Shown here: positions 35,741-46,829 of the stretch, piece by piece | Layout of the letters: each line of letters begins with the position of its first letter | Position numbering within the stretch: position 1 is the stretch's first letter | From: Dicyema japonicum | Taxonomy: Eukaryota; Dicyemida; Rhombozoa; Dicyemidae | Direction of reading: 5' to 3' | Assembly (NCBI GenBank): GCA_011109175.1 | Contig: RDEW01000013.1 | Location: 972,181 to 1,036,180, forward strand | DNA length: 64,000 nt | Notes under the pieces: model-generated | What the model was told of the DNA's origin: nothing | Databases searched by the model: none | Seen by the model: only the letters and a program-made list of their open reading frames with translations | Program-made: the position numbers and the translations under genes

Positions 35741-35749
35741 CTGTAAAAA

Positions 35750-36595
35750 AAGATATCAGCCCTTCTATGAGTATTATTAAAAATAAAAAGTTAAACTCGT
35801 TGGTTTTTGGAAAGTTAAATCACCGAGGTGCCTTAGAAATATAAGAACTGAGGATTATGGAGTACTAAGGTTAAATTATTCATGTAGGTTATATACATCC
35901 TAGAATGCATGGATGAGTAGTTACTGAGACTGGCTTAGCTTAGTAGATTTGGAAGAATAGTTATTAAAAGAACAAGGAAATACTTATAATTAAGGTTTGT
36001 CAACAAACATTTTTTCGACAAATATATTTATGGCTTTCAGAACAGACTCTAATGGTACTACATTGAGTTTCGATCAAGTCCTGACAGACTAAGTTAGTGA
36101 ATTCACACTATTACAAGAATTACACATTAATCGACAAGTTACATGATTCTCATAGTCATTTGGTGGACATTTTGAAGATCTACAATGGCTAGGAGTTCCA
36201 TAATTCTCACATTCTGATATTAAAGTGGATATTTGTATAATCGATCGGCGGGCCGTTGTTGTCACAAAAATCTCCACAATGATTTTCTAGCTGCAGAAGC
36301 CACCCTGCAGTCTCCCATCTCTCTCTCTCGATATAATTCTCATTCCTTGACCTTCTCATCATACTGAGCTGTTCCAATATTTAAGGTGGAATTCGCACTC
36401 CTTATGGATCCCATATGTTTCGAGACTTTAAGAGGTCTTGAGACATTTTTAACATTCTCGTTCTGGTTATAAGTGAAAACTAAGTAGTAAATGCCTAAAG
36501 AATGAAAAATTTCATTACAAAACAGTAACACCAGTTCTACTGCCAATTTCATTAAAATTATACCGCTGAATTGATTTTATCAGTGTATTTATTCT
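35750..36595. other. Intergenic stretch, no supported gene
   Basis: Two small minus ORFs (36277-36089, 36552-36340) without recognisable content. Confidence 0.35.
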
Positions 36596-36599
36596 CATG

Positions 36600-36860
36600 G
36601 AGCAGCTGCTTCGACTGCGGAGAACCTAAAAATCAAGAAATATTCTTGCCTCGGGGATCGCTACCGATTTACTCCTGTTGCAACCGAATCATCGGGAGCC
36701 GTTGGTCCAATCAGGGCTGAGTTTTTGCGAGAACTCAGAGGATTGCTTGCCAGAAAGAAAAGGGATCAACGAGAAGGGTTATGGCTAAGACAAAAGATTG
36801 GAATAGCCATACTCCGAGGAAACTCGTTCGCAATCCACGCAGCAGGCTTCCTCAACTGAC
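36600..36860 (+). pseudogene. Family D LINE C-terminal end
   Basis: One open frame reads AAASTAENLKIKKYSCLGD, RYRFTPVATESSGAVGPI, RGLLARKKRDQREGLWLRQK and IGIAILRGNSFAIHAAGF before TGA. This is the terminal block of family D proteins ('F.PVAVETxG..G', 'QRxSIAIQRGNA'). Surprisingly intact over 86 codons, but alone. Confidence 0.75.
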
Positions 36861-36889
36861 ATTTGTTTAATTGTTAAAAAATTATTTTA

Positions 36890-37685
36890 TTTAAAAAAAA
36901 TTATTCTCATTAAATATTAATTATGAGGGCAAGTATAACCACTTCCTATTTTGAGTAACCTTATTTCAGTAATTAGTTTTATTATTTAAGAAACCCAAAT
37001 ACCACTTGAAAAGGCAGTAATGGTTCACATTCTGTGCGATTGCTTTCAAGAAAGTGGGGATAGCATAAATTCATTGTCTTATTTCAAAAAACTAGGACAT
37101 CTGGTCGCACTAAAAAAGTGAAATTTGTGAAACTTAATAACTCCTCCATAGATCTTTATTGCTATCATGAAAGACGAGAACGTGTATATTATATAGGCGA
37201 GGATAAACGTCTAGAGCTTTATCTCCTTTAAGGTTTAATTACCCCAATTAATATGTATCTCACTTTGGTCGTTATACATCTCATTTTGATTGGTGAACTT
37301 AGAATTCATTTATTTTATAGCCATAATATGTCCATGGTGATTACGCGTCTCTTACTGGCTACATATAACCTGTCTTAACTGTCAGGTGTTATGCTTGATG
37401 TGGTTGTTATCATTTGTTTGTTAAAAATGAATTAAAATGGCTATAATTGCATATTTACTGTAAATATGCAATTTGTAAAAAAAAGTCAAAAATAAACTGC
37501 AATAGTTATATAGGAATAAAGATACTCTGACCCCAAATGGGTCATAAATTCTCCAATTTTGAGATTTTTATTTTTTTGATAAATAAATCTGTTATTTTCA
37601 TGTTATTTTGTTCTATTTCTTAGTGAATGCACGAATTTTTAAGAGTTTTTTGTTTGACTACATTCAAATGCATTATAATTACTTC
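36890..37685. other. Intergenic stretch, no supported gene
   Basis: AT-rich, nothing recognised. Confidence 0.4.
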
Positions 37686-37689
37686 CTTG

Positions 37690-37790
37690 CAGACGAGATT
37701 GGGAAGATGCTTTGCTATGAGGTCCACGTTATTCCAACAGTAATGACGTTGGAAAGAATTGCAACAAAGTACCGAAGTGGTGTCTAAAAC
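37690..37790 (+). pseudogene. LINE C-terminal fragment (family E)
   Basis: DEIGKMLCYEVHVIPTVMTL parallels NEMGQMLGCKVLIIPIVMTW encoded on the minus strand at about 42.33-42.42 kb. The 'v.viPvViGalG' stretch is common near the end of several LINE ORFs. Confidence 0.55.
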
Positions 37791-37837
37791 TGGTAGATAG
37801 GAACTTCAGGTCTACAGTCAATTTTTTAAAGCAGACA

Positions 37838-38020
37838 TTAGAGAAGCTGACACTGTAGTATAGGAAGCAGAGCAAAAACATGCAATATGGACAGAGGGTT
37901 CAATTGGACAAGGCGCCCTGGAGATGTTTCAGCAACCAGAATCGAACTTGCCTAGGAGGCTGGCAATAGGCAAGGCGAGGAAGGTTGTTGGATATTAACT
38001 TTTTTGTTAGTTAAATAACG
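37838..38020. repeat. SINE-2-like repeat, copy 2
   Basis: Partner of 21031-21228 with the same order of blocks (CTGACACTGTAGTATAGGA, CAGAGGGTTCAATTGGACA, GCAACCAGAATCGAAC, GGCGAGGAAGGTTGTTGG). Confidence 0.65.
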
Positions 38021-38361
38021 CTGGGTTCAAATTTTGTTACTAATTTTCTTCATTTGGGGGTTCACTACTAAAGAAATTTAATTATTACTATTAAAATTAT
38101 AAAATCTCCCCCAAATCGATGTTTTATCTAAAAAAGATGTTGTTCCCTCAGTTTGGGTTTTTTCAACCTCTGCTAACTCTCAACTTGTGGACATCCCACT
38201 GGACTCTAACAGAGATATCTGACTGACTTTGATGTGGAGATGGGGAATAGATGTTGATGGCACACTATTCTGATAAGCGAACGGGGGTATTATTAGCGAT
38301 CTGGATTAAAATCCGCTTAATTAAATAATTTACTCGATTTATTTGTTGTCGATTTTTGACT

Positions 38362-41300
38362 TCATTTACATAATAAAATATAAATTAAATTATTAACCCC
38401 GGCTTCGCCAGCAAGTGGGAAGCCGGCGACCATCAGAGAGCGTGCAGTCCGGACAGGCCGCTCCCAGAGATCCTCGACTTTTGCATCCGGTGGTCCAGGG
38501 CAGGGAAAAAGGTCTCGAACTACTCTGCCAGCCAGAAAAGGGTGGTGTCCACATCGTAGGCGAGCCAGTCCGATTCTGATCTTCCTCGGGAGCGATTGTT
38601 CCGTTGGACTGATATCAGGGGGGAAGCGCTCCAAGACTTTGTTATATTGAAGTGTCCTAATGGCCCGTGTTGAGATAAAATCATGGATTCGGCGGGTCCA
38701 AGTTGAGTCTTCTTGAGGGGGGGTGATCTTCGACAAGGCTCTTTGTAGGTCAAAGAGGGTCCTGCGTATGTATCTGCGGTTATTGTTACTTAGCAAAGCG
38801 TGAACTGGGTGATTCGGGTCGAACGACTGCCGTAGGAATTGTAAATTACGCATTTCCAGGTGGTCATAGAGCGGGAGGATTTTCGACTCCCAATGTAAAT
38901 GGTCGGTGGGGGTTGACTTTAAACAGCCAGTTATTATTCTCAGCGCCGAGTTTTGCACTTTCTGCAGTTCTTGAGAAAGGGACAAGGAGATTGAGGGGGC
39001 CCAACTTGGTGAGGCGTAGTTGAGTGTAGTCCTGATGAACTGTTTGTAGAGAAGAGTTAAGTTTTCTTTTTGCTGACCGTTTGAGTGGCCAGCTACTGCC
39101 CGTAATATGTTAAGTTTCCGCTTGGCTTTTGTCATTACTTCCTCCACTTGTCTGTTGAAACAGAGTGAAGGATCGAAGACAACTCCAAGGATCTTCGGGT
39201 ATTTATTTAAGGGGAGTGGTTCGTCTCCCAACGAGAGTGTGGGGTTTAGGTTGAATTGTCTTCGATCGGTTGTGAACAGGGTAGCTGATGACTTCGAGGT
39301 GGAAACACTCATCCAGTTTAAGTTCATCCAGTCGGATAGCAAGTTCAGGTGGTACTGCACTTTTTCGGTGGCCAGTCGAACATCGCCACTCCTGGATGCG
39401 ATTACTAGATCATCGGCATATGTCAATAGTAACGTATTTTGGGTTGTTGGGATGTCTTTGACGTAAAGGTTGAAAAGTGAGGGTGAAAGGACTGATCCCT
39501 GGGGAACACCGTTTGGTAGGAGTCGATATCTTGATAGATTTGAATATAGACACGTATGACCCAGTCTTCCCGAGAGGAAATTTGTGAGCCATGACTTCCA
39601 TACAGAGGGAATATTTGAAGAATAGATCTTGTTGCAGAGGACCACACGGGAGATTCTGTCGAAAGCTTTAGTTAGGTCAATAGAGGCCAAGACAGTTCGT
39701 TCCGGGGGTTTGCAGTTGTTGAAACCGTTGGAGATGTATTGGGTTAGTGTCAGTAAGTGCGTGGTGGTCGAGTGTAAAGGACGGAAACCATGTTGTGAGT
39801 CGGAGAGGTCGAGGTAGGGGGTGATTTCGTTAAGAATGATCCTTTCGAGGATTTTTGAGACAACAGATGTTAAGGAAATTGGCCTGAACGAAGAGGGCAA
39901 GGAGGAGGCTTTGTTGTTCTTGAGTATTGGGATAATGTTCGACTTCTTCCATAACATCGGGATGAAACACCTGTTGATGGAGAATTCGTAGATATCTTTA
40001 AGTGCCAAGAGCCCGTTTGGACCGAGGTGCTTTAGGTGGAATATGCTGATCCGATCGGGTCCCGTGGCTGGTGAGTTTCTTGAGTTTGTAATGAGGTTTT
40101 GAACATGACTTATGATACTTCGAATCGTGCCTTTGTTACCCTTGGGGGTTTAGTAATATGAGGTCGATTTTCTTTATTCATTGGAATATGACTCATTTTG
40201 CAATAGTGAGTCATCAAGTCATTTGCCTGGCAGTGGAAATCTTTCGTTTGGTTGTCCTTTCCAAGTCTACCTCCATGGGTTGTGCTCGATTCGGTTTGAT
40301 TTGATTGTATTTCTCTGATAAATCTCCAGAAACTTTGGGGTTTTGATTTTGGATTCAATCGAGAGACGAAAGTGGACCACTTCTCCTTTTTGAGCTCCGT
40401 AATGAGGTGGGTTATCTTCTTGTTTAGGGAAGAAATTTCATCTTGGAGTTGCTGGTTGGTTGTTCGGGAACGTTTTAGGTGTCTTCTCTCACAGATGAGA
40501 TCCAATATTTCTTTGTTGAAAAATAGTTTGTAATCATGGATGAATCCTTTAGGGACGTGCTTTCTATCCGCCGAAAGGATGGCTGAGTTGAAATGTGCAA
40601 TGGCTTTGTCTGGAGAGGTAAAATTTTCACAGAGAAGTTTTCCAGCGACGTTTCGACGTCAACCGTGAAGTCGATCCATCTCGCCCTTTTGTAGTTCACA
40701 TAGGTTCGCCTCGACATAGTTCGTCCGAAATGCAAGAAGATGTCGATCAGAATAGGGTTATGATCTGAGGGTAAGTCATATCTGACATCCCAGTAGATCG
40801 ATTTTGCAAGGGGAGCTGAGCATATGGAGAGGTCAGGAGACGTGTTAGGATCCCCAGGGCGTGTTCCACATCTCGTGTGTTGGCGGGGGTTATTTAATAT
40901 CACTAGGTGTTCCAGTTCAGAGATCACTTGTTTCCCTCTGTGGTCCGAATTCTGGTTTCGGAACCATAGTGGATCTTTAGCGTTTAGATCGCCGCAAATA
41001 ACTATGTTTTCGTATAGTTGAAGGAATTCTAGGTTTGGTCGGTAACTCTTCTGGCAGCAAGACGAAGGGGGAATGTAGATATTCAGAATTGTGTAAGGAG
41101 TTGACATAATATTGATGGTGATGGATAGCAATTCCATATGTTTATCAGAAGCCGCTGTCAATGTGTGGTCAGTGGTATCCGTGAATGGGATGGAGTTGTG
41201 AATGAGGGTGACCAGGCCACCACCGTGAGATCCATTTGATCGCTCAGAACGGAGCAAAGAGTAGTTTTTGAATTTTGGTGTTTGGGAGAAGGCAGACAAA

Positions 41301-41614
41301 CGTGACTCCTGTAGAAGGGCAATGTCAATACGGTGTTTAACCAAGTACTCAGCCAATTCGGTATGTTTCGAGGTGATTCCATTGATGTTAAGTTGTAAGA
41401 TTCTGATGGGTCTATTCTGCGGCCCTGGGTTTAGTTCAATGTCACCGGATGTCAGGAGGGATTCTTGGGAGCGAAAGCTTCGTGCCCGCTCAATGGTCGC
41501 CATCGAGATCTCCTTGAAGAGAGACGATAGGGAAATAGTGTGGTTCTTTTTCATGTGTGCTGTGTAGGGCACAGGCACAACCAAATGACACCTCTTGGTG
41601 AGCCACAACGTCAT
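38362..41614 (-). mobile_element. Family B CR1-like non-LTR retrotransposon, nearly intact
   Basis: ATG at 41614 opens a 379-codon ORF: a 65-residue leader ending in a 2A-type motif, then an APE endonuclease (LNINGITSKHTELAEYL, LLQESRL, GGGLVTLIH, ILNIYIPPSS, CGDLNAKDPLWF, LPSDHNPIL). A one-base shift near 40.62 kb and another near 40.11 kb separate it from a basic linker and a 548-codon RT ORF (40008-38362): FRPISLTSVVSKILERI, QHGFRPLHSTTTHL, ASIDLTKAFDRIS (motif A), LPNGVPQGSVLSPSLF (motif B), TYADDLVIAS (motif C), KILGVVFDPSL, then LRCGHHPFL. With only two breaks it is the youngest LINE here. Its 5' end lies about 80 bp from the end of the POU-domain ORF. Confidence 0.93.
41420..41443 (-). 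other. 2A-type ribosome-skipping motif
   Basis: Codons for DIELNPGP, preceded by LLTSG. This fits the consensus D-(V/I)-E-x-N-P-G-P, where translation skips between the last G and P. 2A-like motifs are known at the N-terminus of some LINEs. Here it would release a 64-residue leader from the endonuclease-RT protein. Activity is not shown by sequence alone. Confidence 0.8.
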
Positions 41615-41691
41615 ATATTCTTAAGAAATTTAAAAACAATTTGTTACAACATAAAACAAAAATACCATTACTACAAATAGTTTTTATACAT

Positions 41692-42078
41692 CTAACTACA
41701 TTCTATGACGTGGAATGTTTCTAATACACTCTGTTGAATGGTTCTATCAATAAGGTAGCTGAGTGTAATTATAAAGATATCCTTATAATTACGCATCTTT
41801 TTAGCGACAATGTACCGCTTTCGAAACGTCCAATGGTATTAGTAGAAATTCTATACCCCAGTGCATTCATCATGTTTGACATGTCCTTTTGGGAGTATTG
41901 GAACCTTTTACGCTCGACTTTGAATAAATTGGAAATACTGGAATTAGACTCCAATATTTTATTAAATCTGTCATTATGTAAATTTCCTATTTTATTAAGA
42001 TCAATAATTACTCAATGTGTCAACATTCTCTTGATTTTCCTCCCAATGAGAGTTGTTGAGAAAATCGTAGCCTTCCAT
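41692..42078 (-). CDS. POU-specific domain protein, possibly cut by a LINE
   Basis: ATG at 42078 (MEGYDFLNNSHWEENQENVD), exon 1 to 42012, a 25-nt GT-AG intron (42011-41987), then exon 2. It encodes FKVERKRFQYSQKDMSNMMN, ALGYRISTNTIGRFESGTLS, LK..MRNYKDIF, which follows the POU-specific domain ('FKxxRIxLGFTQxDVGxALG...FSQTTIxRFExLxLSxKNMxKLKPLL'). The T-run at 41798-41802 needs one more base to keep the domain in frame. The reading then closes at TAG 41692. No POU homeodomain follows, although POU proteins normally have one. The family B LINE begins 78 bp further on in the same direction. Either the gene is disrupted, or the homeodomain lies elsewhere or was lost. POU factors bind DNA and are animal-specific. 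Confidence 0.65.
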
Positions 42079-42166
42079 AACGATAATAAAATAGAAACGT
42101 CGTTAGTCATTAATAAACGAACTAATATACGTATGTAGAACAAAGTACATATGTTAACAAATTATG

Positions 42167-42258
42167 ATAATTATTTCAACATTAAAGAAATATAAAATTA
42201 GGAAATATACTTATGATAATTATTTCAACATTAAAGAAATATAAATTAGGAAATATTA
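42167..42258. repeat. Direct repeat, ~46 bp x2
   Basis: ATGATAATTATTTCAACATT followed by AAAGAAATATAAA and TTAGGAAATAT occurs twice in a row (about 42167-42211 and 42212-42258). It sits in the probable 3' untranslated part of the family E LINE fragment. Confidence 0.8.
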
Positions 42259-42480
42259 CTTTTTATCATATTTCTCTTCTAGCGACGAGTTCTCCTTCGA
42301 TCTCCGCTTCCCAGACAAGATAACCTTTGTGGTACTTTTTGCAATTCCTTCCCACGTCATTACTATTGGAATAATGAGTACCTTGCAACCAAGCATCTGC
42401 CCCATCTCGTTTGTAAGCGAGTCAAAAAATTTTTTTGCTCTATCTCCACATTTCAGGTTTATGGAAATTCATAGTGCGAA
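42259..42480 (-). pseudogene. LINE 3' end fragment (family E)
   Basis: Minus strand reads NEMGQMLGCKVLIIPIVMTW, then AKSTTKVILSGKRRSKENSS to a TAA. Related segments lie at 37.69-37.79 kb and, for the last part, at 46.83-47.00 kb (shared CTCCTTCGAtCTCcGCTTtCC block). Confidence 0.55.
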
Positions 42481-42539
42481 AGATAGAGCGAATCGTAAAG
42501 AGCACAGCACAAATGGAACCCTGGAGTGCATTTAATAGA

Positions 42540-43330
42540 CTAACTTAACTATGATTGTCTTAATTGGGCACGAGGCATCATGTAGTCACATGATTGAAGA
42601 TTTCTCTTTCTTCAGATGTAATACTCATATCCACCTTACTCAGAAGACACCTGGGCTAGTTTGGACGTGAAAATTGGGCTAGTTTGTGAATCCTTAAGAT
42701 AGCAAAGTCCCCTGACCATCCACTCGTACCGCACATCAGACTATATATGGACGCCTCCCCGAGATATGAAAAGAAACATTCCCGGCTGTGGAGATTAATC
42801 AAGGACTCCAAAACTAACCACAGGAAAAGGACTGATATCACTTAACTAGACGATGACCTTTATTATCTTTCTCGTGATTTTGGGGTTAATAAAATAAATG
42901 TATATATCAAAAAATAGTCACATTTTCGGAACCCTACGGTCTGAATCCACATTTTGAGTATGGGGGATAAAACGAAAACATGCATGGTTTGTTAGCTTTG
43001 TCTATTTTAGATAACGAATAATTCTCCAACTCAGATTTCGAGCAAGCAGACGCTAAATTCGGCAAAATATGAAAATTTGTTAACATTCTGTTTGATTTGG
43101 TAGATTTAATGAAATCGACTCTCATTGTCTTGAGGTAGCGGAGGATACTGGAAGTGACTTGAAATACGTCTACTTTACTACCTGGTGACTAATTTTACTC
43201 ATAGTCTGAGCGTCCTGACATACAAGAAGAACATCAGGAGGTAATACAAAGGTTAGAAGCATGTGAAGACTCTATAAATCAGCAAACTCGTGAATTGATT
43301 TGCTGATGTCAATTTGCTAAACACAAGATA
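42540..43330. other. Intergenic stretch; possible SINE-3 remnant
   Basis: The end of 42560-42905 (TCTTTCTCGTGATTTTGGGG, TTAATAAAATAAATG) resembles the tail of the 47.86-48.19 kb block. No supported gene. Confidence 0.3.
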
Positions 43331-43339
43331 TATGATAAG

Positions 43340-44170
43340 GTGTCGATTCCCAACTTTGAGGTTATTTTTGGGTACATAAATTTGGTAATTTGGGAGGGGG
43401 TTGAGAATTGTTCTGTGTTGAAGGATGTCCAAAACGAAAAAGAAAATGACCAAGTCCTTAACCCATGTGGATATTTGAAGGAGGTACTTGGTAAGAATGA
43501 ATCTCCAATAAGAAACAATGTTGACACACTAGCACATGCTTCAAGAAATAACAATCACGTGGATGATGAAGCTTATGGCTTATTACAGGGAAGCACTTAC
43601 GACTCGTTTCTGTAAATTGATGATTTTGTGAACTACCTACGAGACTTGAGAGCTCTGATAACTGTTTTTCTGCGAAAACCGTACAAACCGATAGCCGTGA
43701 ATTCTGATAAAGTTGAGGAAGCTGAGATCCGTGAAACTGGAGATTTTGTGAAAAATGGAGAATCCTAGGGTCACGAAACGCAGGCTTTTGTGACATTACA
43801 AGAACACGATAGTTGTGAAACAGAAAAATTCCTTGAAAACCAGAGGAACTGAAGTTATATTCTCCCAGGAAAGTCTATAAGACAATCAAGTCTTATCACA
43901 GAATCCGCCAACCAATTCCACAGTAAAAATCACAGAAAATTATCATTCTCAGGACCATAGTTTCTATATGCTATTTTATCAGCAAGAGAACAAGCAAAAA
44001 AGAAGATTGGGGCCACTAAAAGGATCTCAAGTCTAAAGAGGACGAATTAACTGACGGATCTGTCACTAAAAAGAAGAAATCGATAGATACAAATAAACAG
44101 GAGTCTCAGGGGAGTTCTGACAAGCCTAGAAAACGGAAAAAATCAGATAAATTTGTTAATTTAAAGTAGC
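43340..44170 (+). other. Coding-like stretch with in-frame stops, unrecognised
   Basis: In one plus frame, 43340-43855 reads coding-like with stops at 43613 (TAA) and later TAG and TGA: NFEVIFGYINLVIWEGVENC, then VNSDKVEEAEIRETGDFVKN. A second frame, about 44030-44170, gives a lysine-rich end (KKKSIDTNKQ, DKPRKRKKSDKFVNLK) before TAG, with a nuclear-localisation look. It may be a multi-exon gene whose introns I could not place, or a decayed one. Confidence 0.3.
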
Positions 44171-44324
44171 GGTGAATGATTCACTAACATAAAAAGTTAA
44201 TAAATGAGTGTTCACAGAAAAAAGATAAAAATCCCATGTTTCTGGTATCATTTATGAACCTCCTAGAGGATGAGACCGTTTCCCATGGTATTTATTATCA
44301 ACTGTTAACACTTTTTCGAACAAT

Positions 44325-44800
44325 ACTTTCGTAAAGTAGTGGCTTATGGTTCAAAGCATGAATTACGTGACTACACGTTTGGACACAACTCGACTCAACG
44401 CATTAGTAGTCTTTTGACCATACTTTCGTGAAGTAGTGGATTTTGGCTGAAGGCTTGACTAGAAATCACGGAATAACACGTAGTAAGTAGTGGCTTTTGG
44501 CTCAGAGCTTAACTTGAAATCACCGGATAAACCGTGGGAAGCAGTTGTTTATATCTCAAATCCCCTGGACCCACTTGACCCCACATTTGGACACTACTGG
44601 CTATCGACTCACACTTTAGTGGTCTCCCGGACCATATTTTCGTGAAGTAATGGTTTGTGTGTCTAGGCTTGACTGGAAATCATCTATAACAAATGTGAAG
44701 TAGTGGCTTATTGCTCAACCCTTGATTTACCGCGTTACTTCACTTTTGGACTCTACTGACTATCTCCTTACTGACTATCTCCTGACTATCTCCTTTGTCA
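44325..44800. repeat. Degenerate minisatellite
   Basis: The core GAAGTAGTGGCTTTTGGCTC, followed by AGAGCTTGACTTGAAATCAC, recurs about six times (near 44333, 44427, 44485, 44535, 44643 and 44697) at alternating spacings of about 50-58 and 94-108 bp. The longer intervals also carry TTTGGACAC and ACCATACTTTCGT boxes. It ends in short TGACTATCTCC repeats (about 44755-44800). Confidence 0.75.
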
Positions 44801-46365
44801 CACAACACTTGAAGGTGTAGCTAGATGAAACCACATGAATTCTTTCATACTCAGTATTCATTCTGAACGCATAGAGAGTTCCGTGAAGGTCTCCACTTCT
44901 GAGTATGATGAAAGAACGCTTAGTAAATTACCTCAACTTTCTTTATTCTCTTTTATTGTTAACAAATTCGTGCAACTAGACAGAATCTTGTTCAGGAAAT
45001 GCTTTTCATTGTTTCGATTGTTCTGGCGGATTTTGGGGAGTAACTCTGACTTTTTAGTCCGACAATATCAACGGGATATGTTAATTCCTCCTTCTCCGAG
45101 TCTTCCACATAATTAATGTGGGAGATTGTTTACATTTGGTCGATTTTGACAAAACTAGTGATATTGGCTGTCTGTAAAGTTATCTTTGTATCCGTGAATT
45201 CCACAAGTAGCATGTTCACGCTTTAAAACGCGGGAAAAATCATGCAAACTCATTTTCATACAGGCTTATCGAACTTTGGATAGGAACACCTTGACAAAGT
45301 CAAATTAGCTTCCTAAATCAACATTCCAGACTGAAATCTCAGCTTAATAGTAAAAATACTGCTTCCCGTGACTTTTCCAACTTTATCAACCCTTAACTAG
45401 GTCTCTGCTCACTTGGAGGTAAATATTCTTCAACAAGATCCCAATATCAGACGAATAACGCCATAGATCAAAAACATCGAGAAGTATGGAATGATGCAAT
45501 ACTGAGTAAAGGCAGCCCTGTGTGTCAATCTTGGAGATCAAAAAAACGACTGAACTGCGTTTGGGTCAACAAAAATGAGTTTATACGTTTGAATCAGAGT
45601 AAAAGGATGCCAATATCCGAATGGTCATTCTCAAATATTGAATTAAAGCACATGACTGTCGAATGGATCACAACTTCCATGCGGTTCTTAAAGCTGTAGT
45701 CAAATAAAACAGAAACACGGAGCACGTGTCTTAAAGTTGATTGAAGGTCAAAATATCCGGGGTAATAAGTAAGAATTCACTTCGAACCTCCCAACTGTCC
45801 TTTTTACGAGCCACGTTTAATATGTGAGGCATTATTGTACTTTGAAATCTCTCCTCTCAGAAAAAAAGAAACTTTAAACCACGGAACATTGTAGGAACTG
45901 AATTATAATGTCGTTGGTCCGCTAACCTTTCTCTGGGTCTTTTTAGCCTCTTTTATGAAAAATCCAGTAAAGAGCACTTTTATAACAATTTTACTAAATA
46001 ATCACACAGCAAGTCAAATTCTTCTTCATTCATTTGAAAGTGCTATTTAATCCGTGAAACAGCATTTAATTGGCTGTAGCTTAGATAAATGGCCAACTTT
46101 TGCCCCAAAAATAACAAAATCAACGATTCTACTCAGAGGCAGCTTATACTGGGAGAATAAGTCAATGAGAGAAATAAAGTGTACAAGAAAAAAAATTAAT
46201 ATACATTTCCTTCTCAGTCCCCTCTTTTGTTTTCGGGCTGTTCTGTCCCTATAATTTCTTCACAAGGAGTATCCACTCGAGATCCGCCAATTTTGATTTC
46301 AACACTTTCTGGCTAAGCTTTCATCGTGATATCAACATTAGATACTGATTTTTCCGTGAACCCGG
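44801..46365. other. Mostly undefined sequence
   Basis: Includes a 93-codon plus ORF (44835-45116, MNSFILSIHSERIES) without motifs. The plus-strand piece MDHNFHAVLKAV near 45.66 kb is only suggestive of a LINE endonuclease end. Nothing firm. Confidence 0.3.
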
Positions 46366-46368
46366 ATT

Positions 46369-46740
46369 TTAAGTGGCCTGCCAGGATTTCAAATGCTGGA
46401 AGATGACTTCCTGTTCGAGTGGAAATACTTCTGTGGCCGACCAATGGTTAAATTCCCTATCATACTGAACAAAGACCTCCAAAGAGTGAGGAAATGCCTC
46501 TGGACGAGCTGATATCAATTGTGTGCAACCATGGAGGATGGAAGAGGATACATTATTTTGTTGCACATTCTTAGCCATAACAACTATGACGAGGAGATAA
46601 GTGCTTATAATAATAGTTCCCAACAGAGATTGTGAAGGATTGTGACTTCTAGGATAGTTAGAAGTCTGAGGGATCATCAATCTGGTATTAAAGCCATTGG
46701 TTTCAAATGAGCATTCAAACGTTGTCTTGGAATGATTCAT
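46369..46740 (-). CDS. Hypothetical protein with one membrane-like segment
   Basis: 123 codons from a true ATG. One hydrophobic stretch (LLGTIIISTYLLVIVVMA, residues about 39-56) could span a membrane; the part after it is mixed and has no motif. In a neighbouring frame the reading could continue to about 46.2 kb (HLKSGFTEKSVSNVDITMKA). No family recognised. It may be chance. Confidence 0.25.
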   Translation of the reverse strand: MNHSKTTFECSFETNGFNTRLMIPQTSNYPRSHNPSQSLLGTIIISTYLLVIVVMAKNVQQNNVSSSILHGCTQLISARPEAFPHSLEVFVQYDREFNHWSATEVFPLEQEVIFQHLKSWQAT

Positions 46741-46829
46741 GAAACGAAAAATATGGATGTCTTTCTATATTAGAGAAATCCCAAAAATATGACTAATCGA
46801 ATATGTCACATATCATTACTAATTATGGT

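Noticed and set aside
41734-42138. 134-codon plus-strand ORF
   Set aside because: It is the antisense of the POU-domain gene and has no motif of its own.
43340-43855. Use of stop codons as sense codons (altered genetic code)
   Set aside because: TAA, TGA and TAG end the clean gene models (ML genes, kinesin, SNAPC1, ZYG11-like) at the expected places, so the standard code holds.
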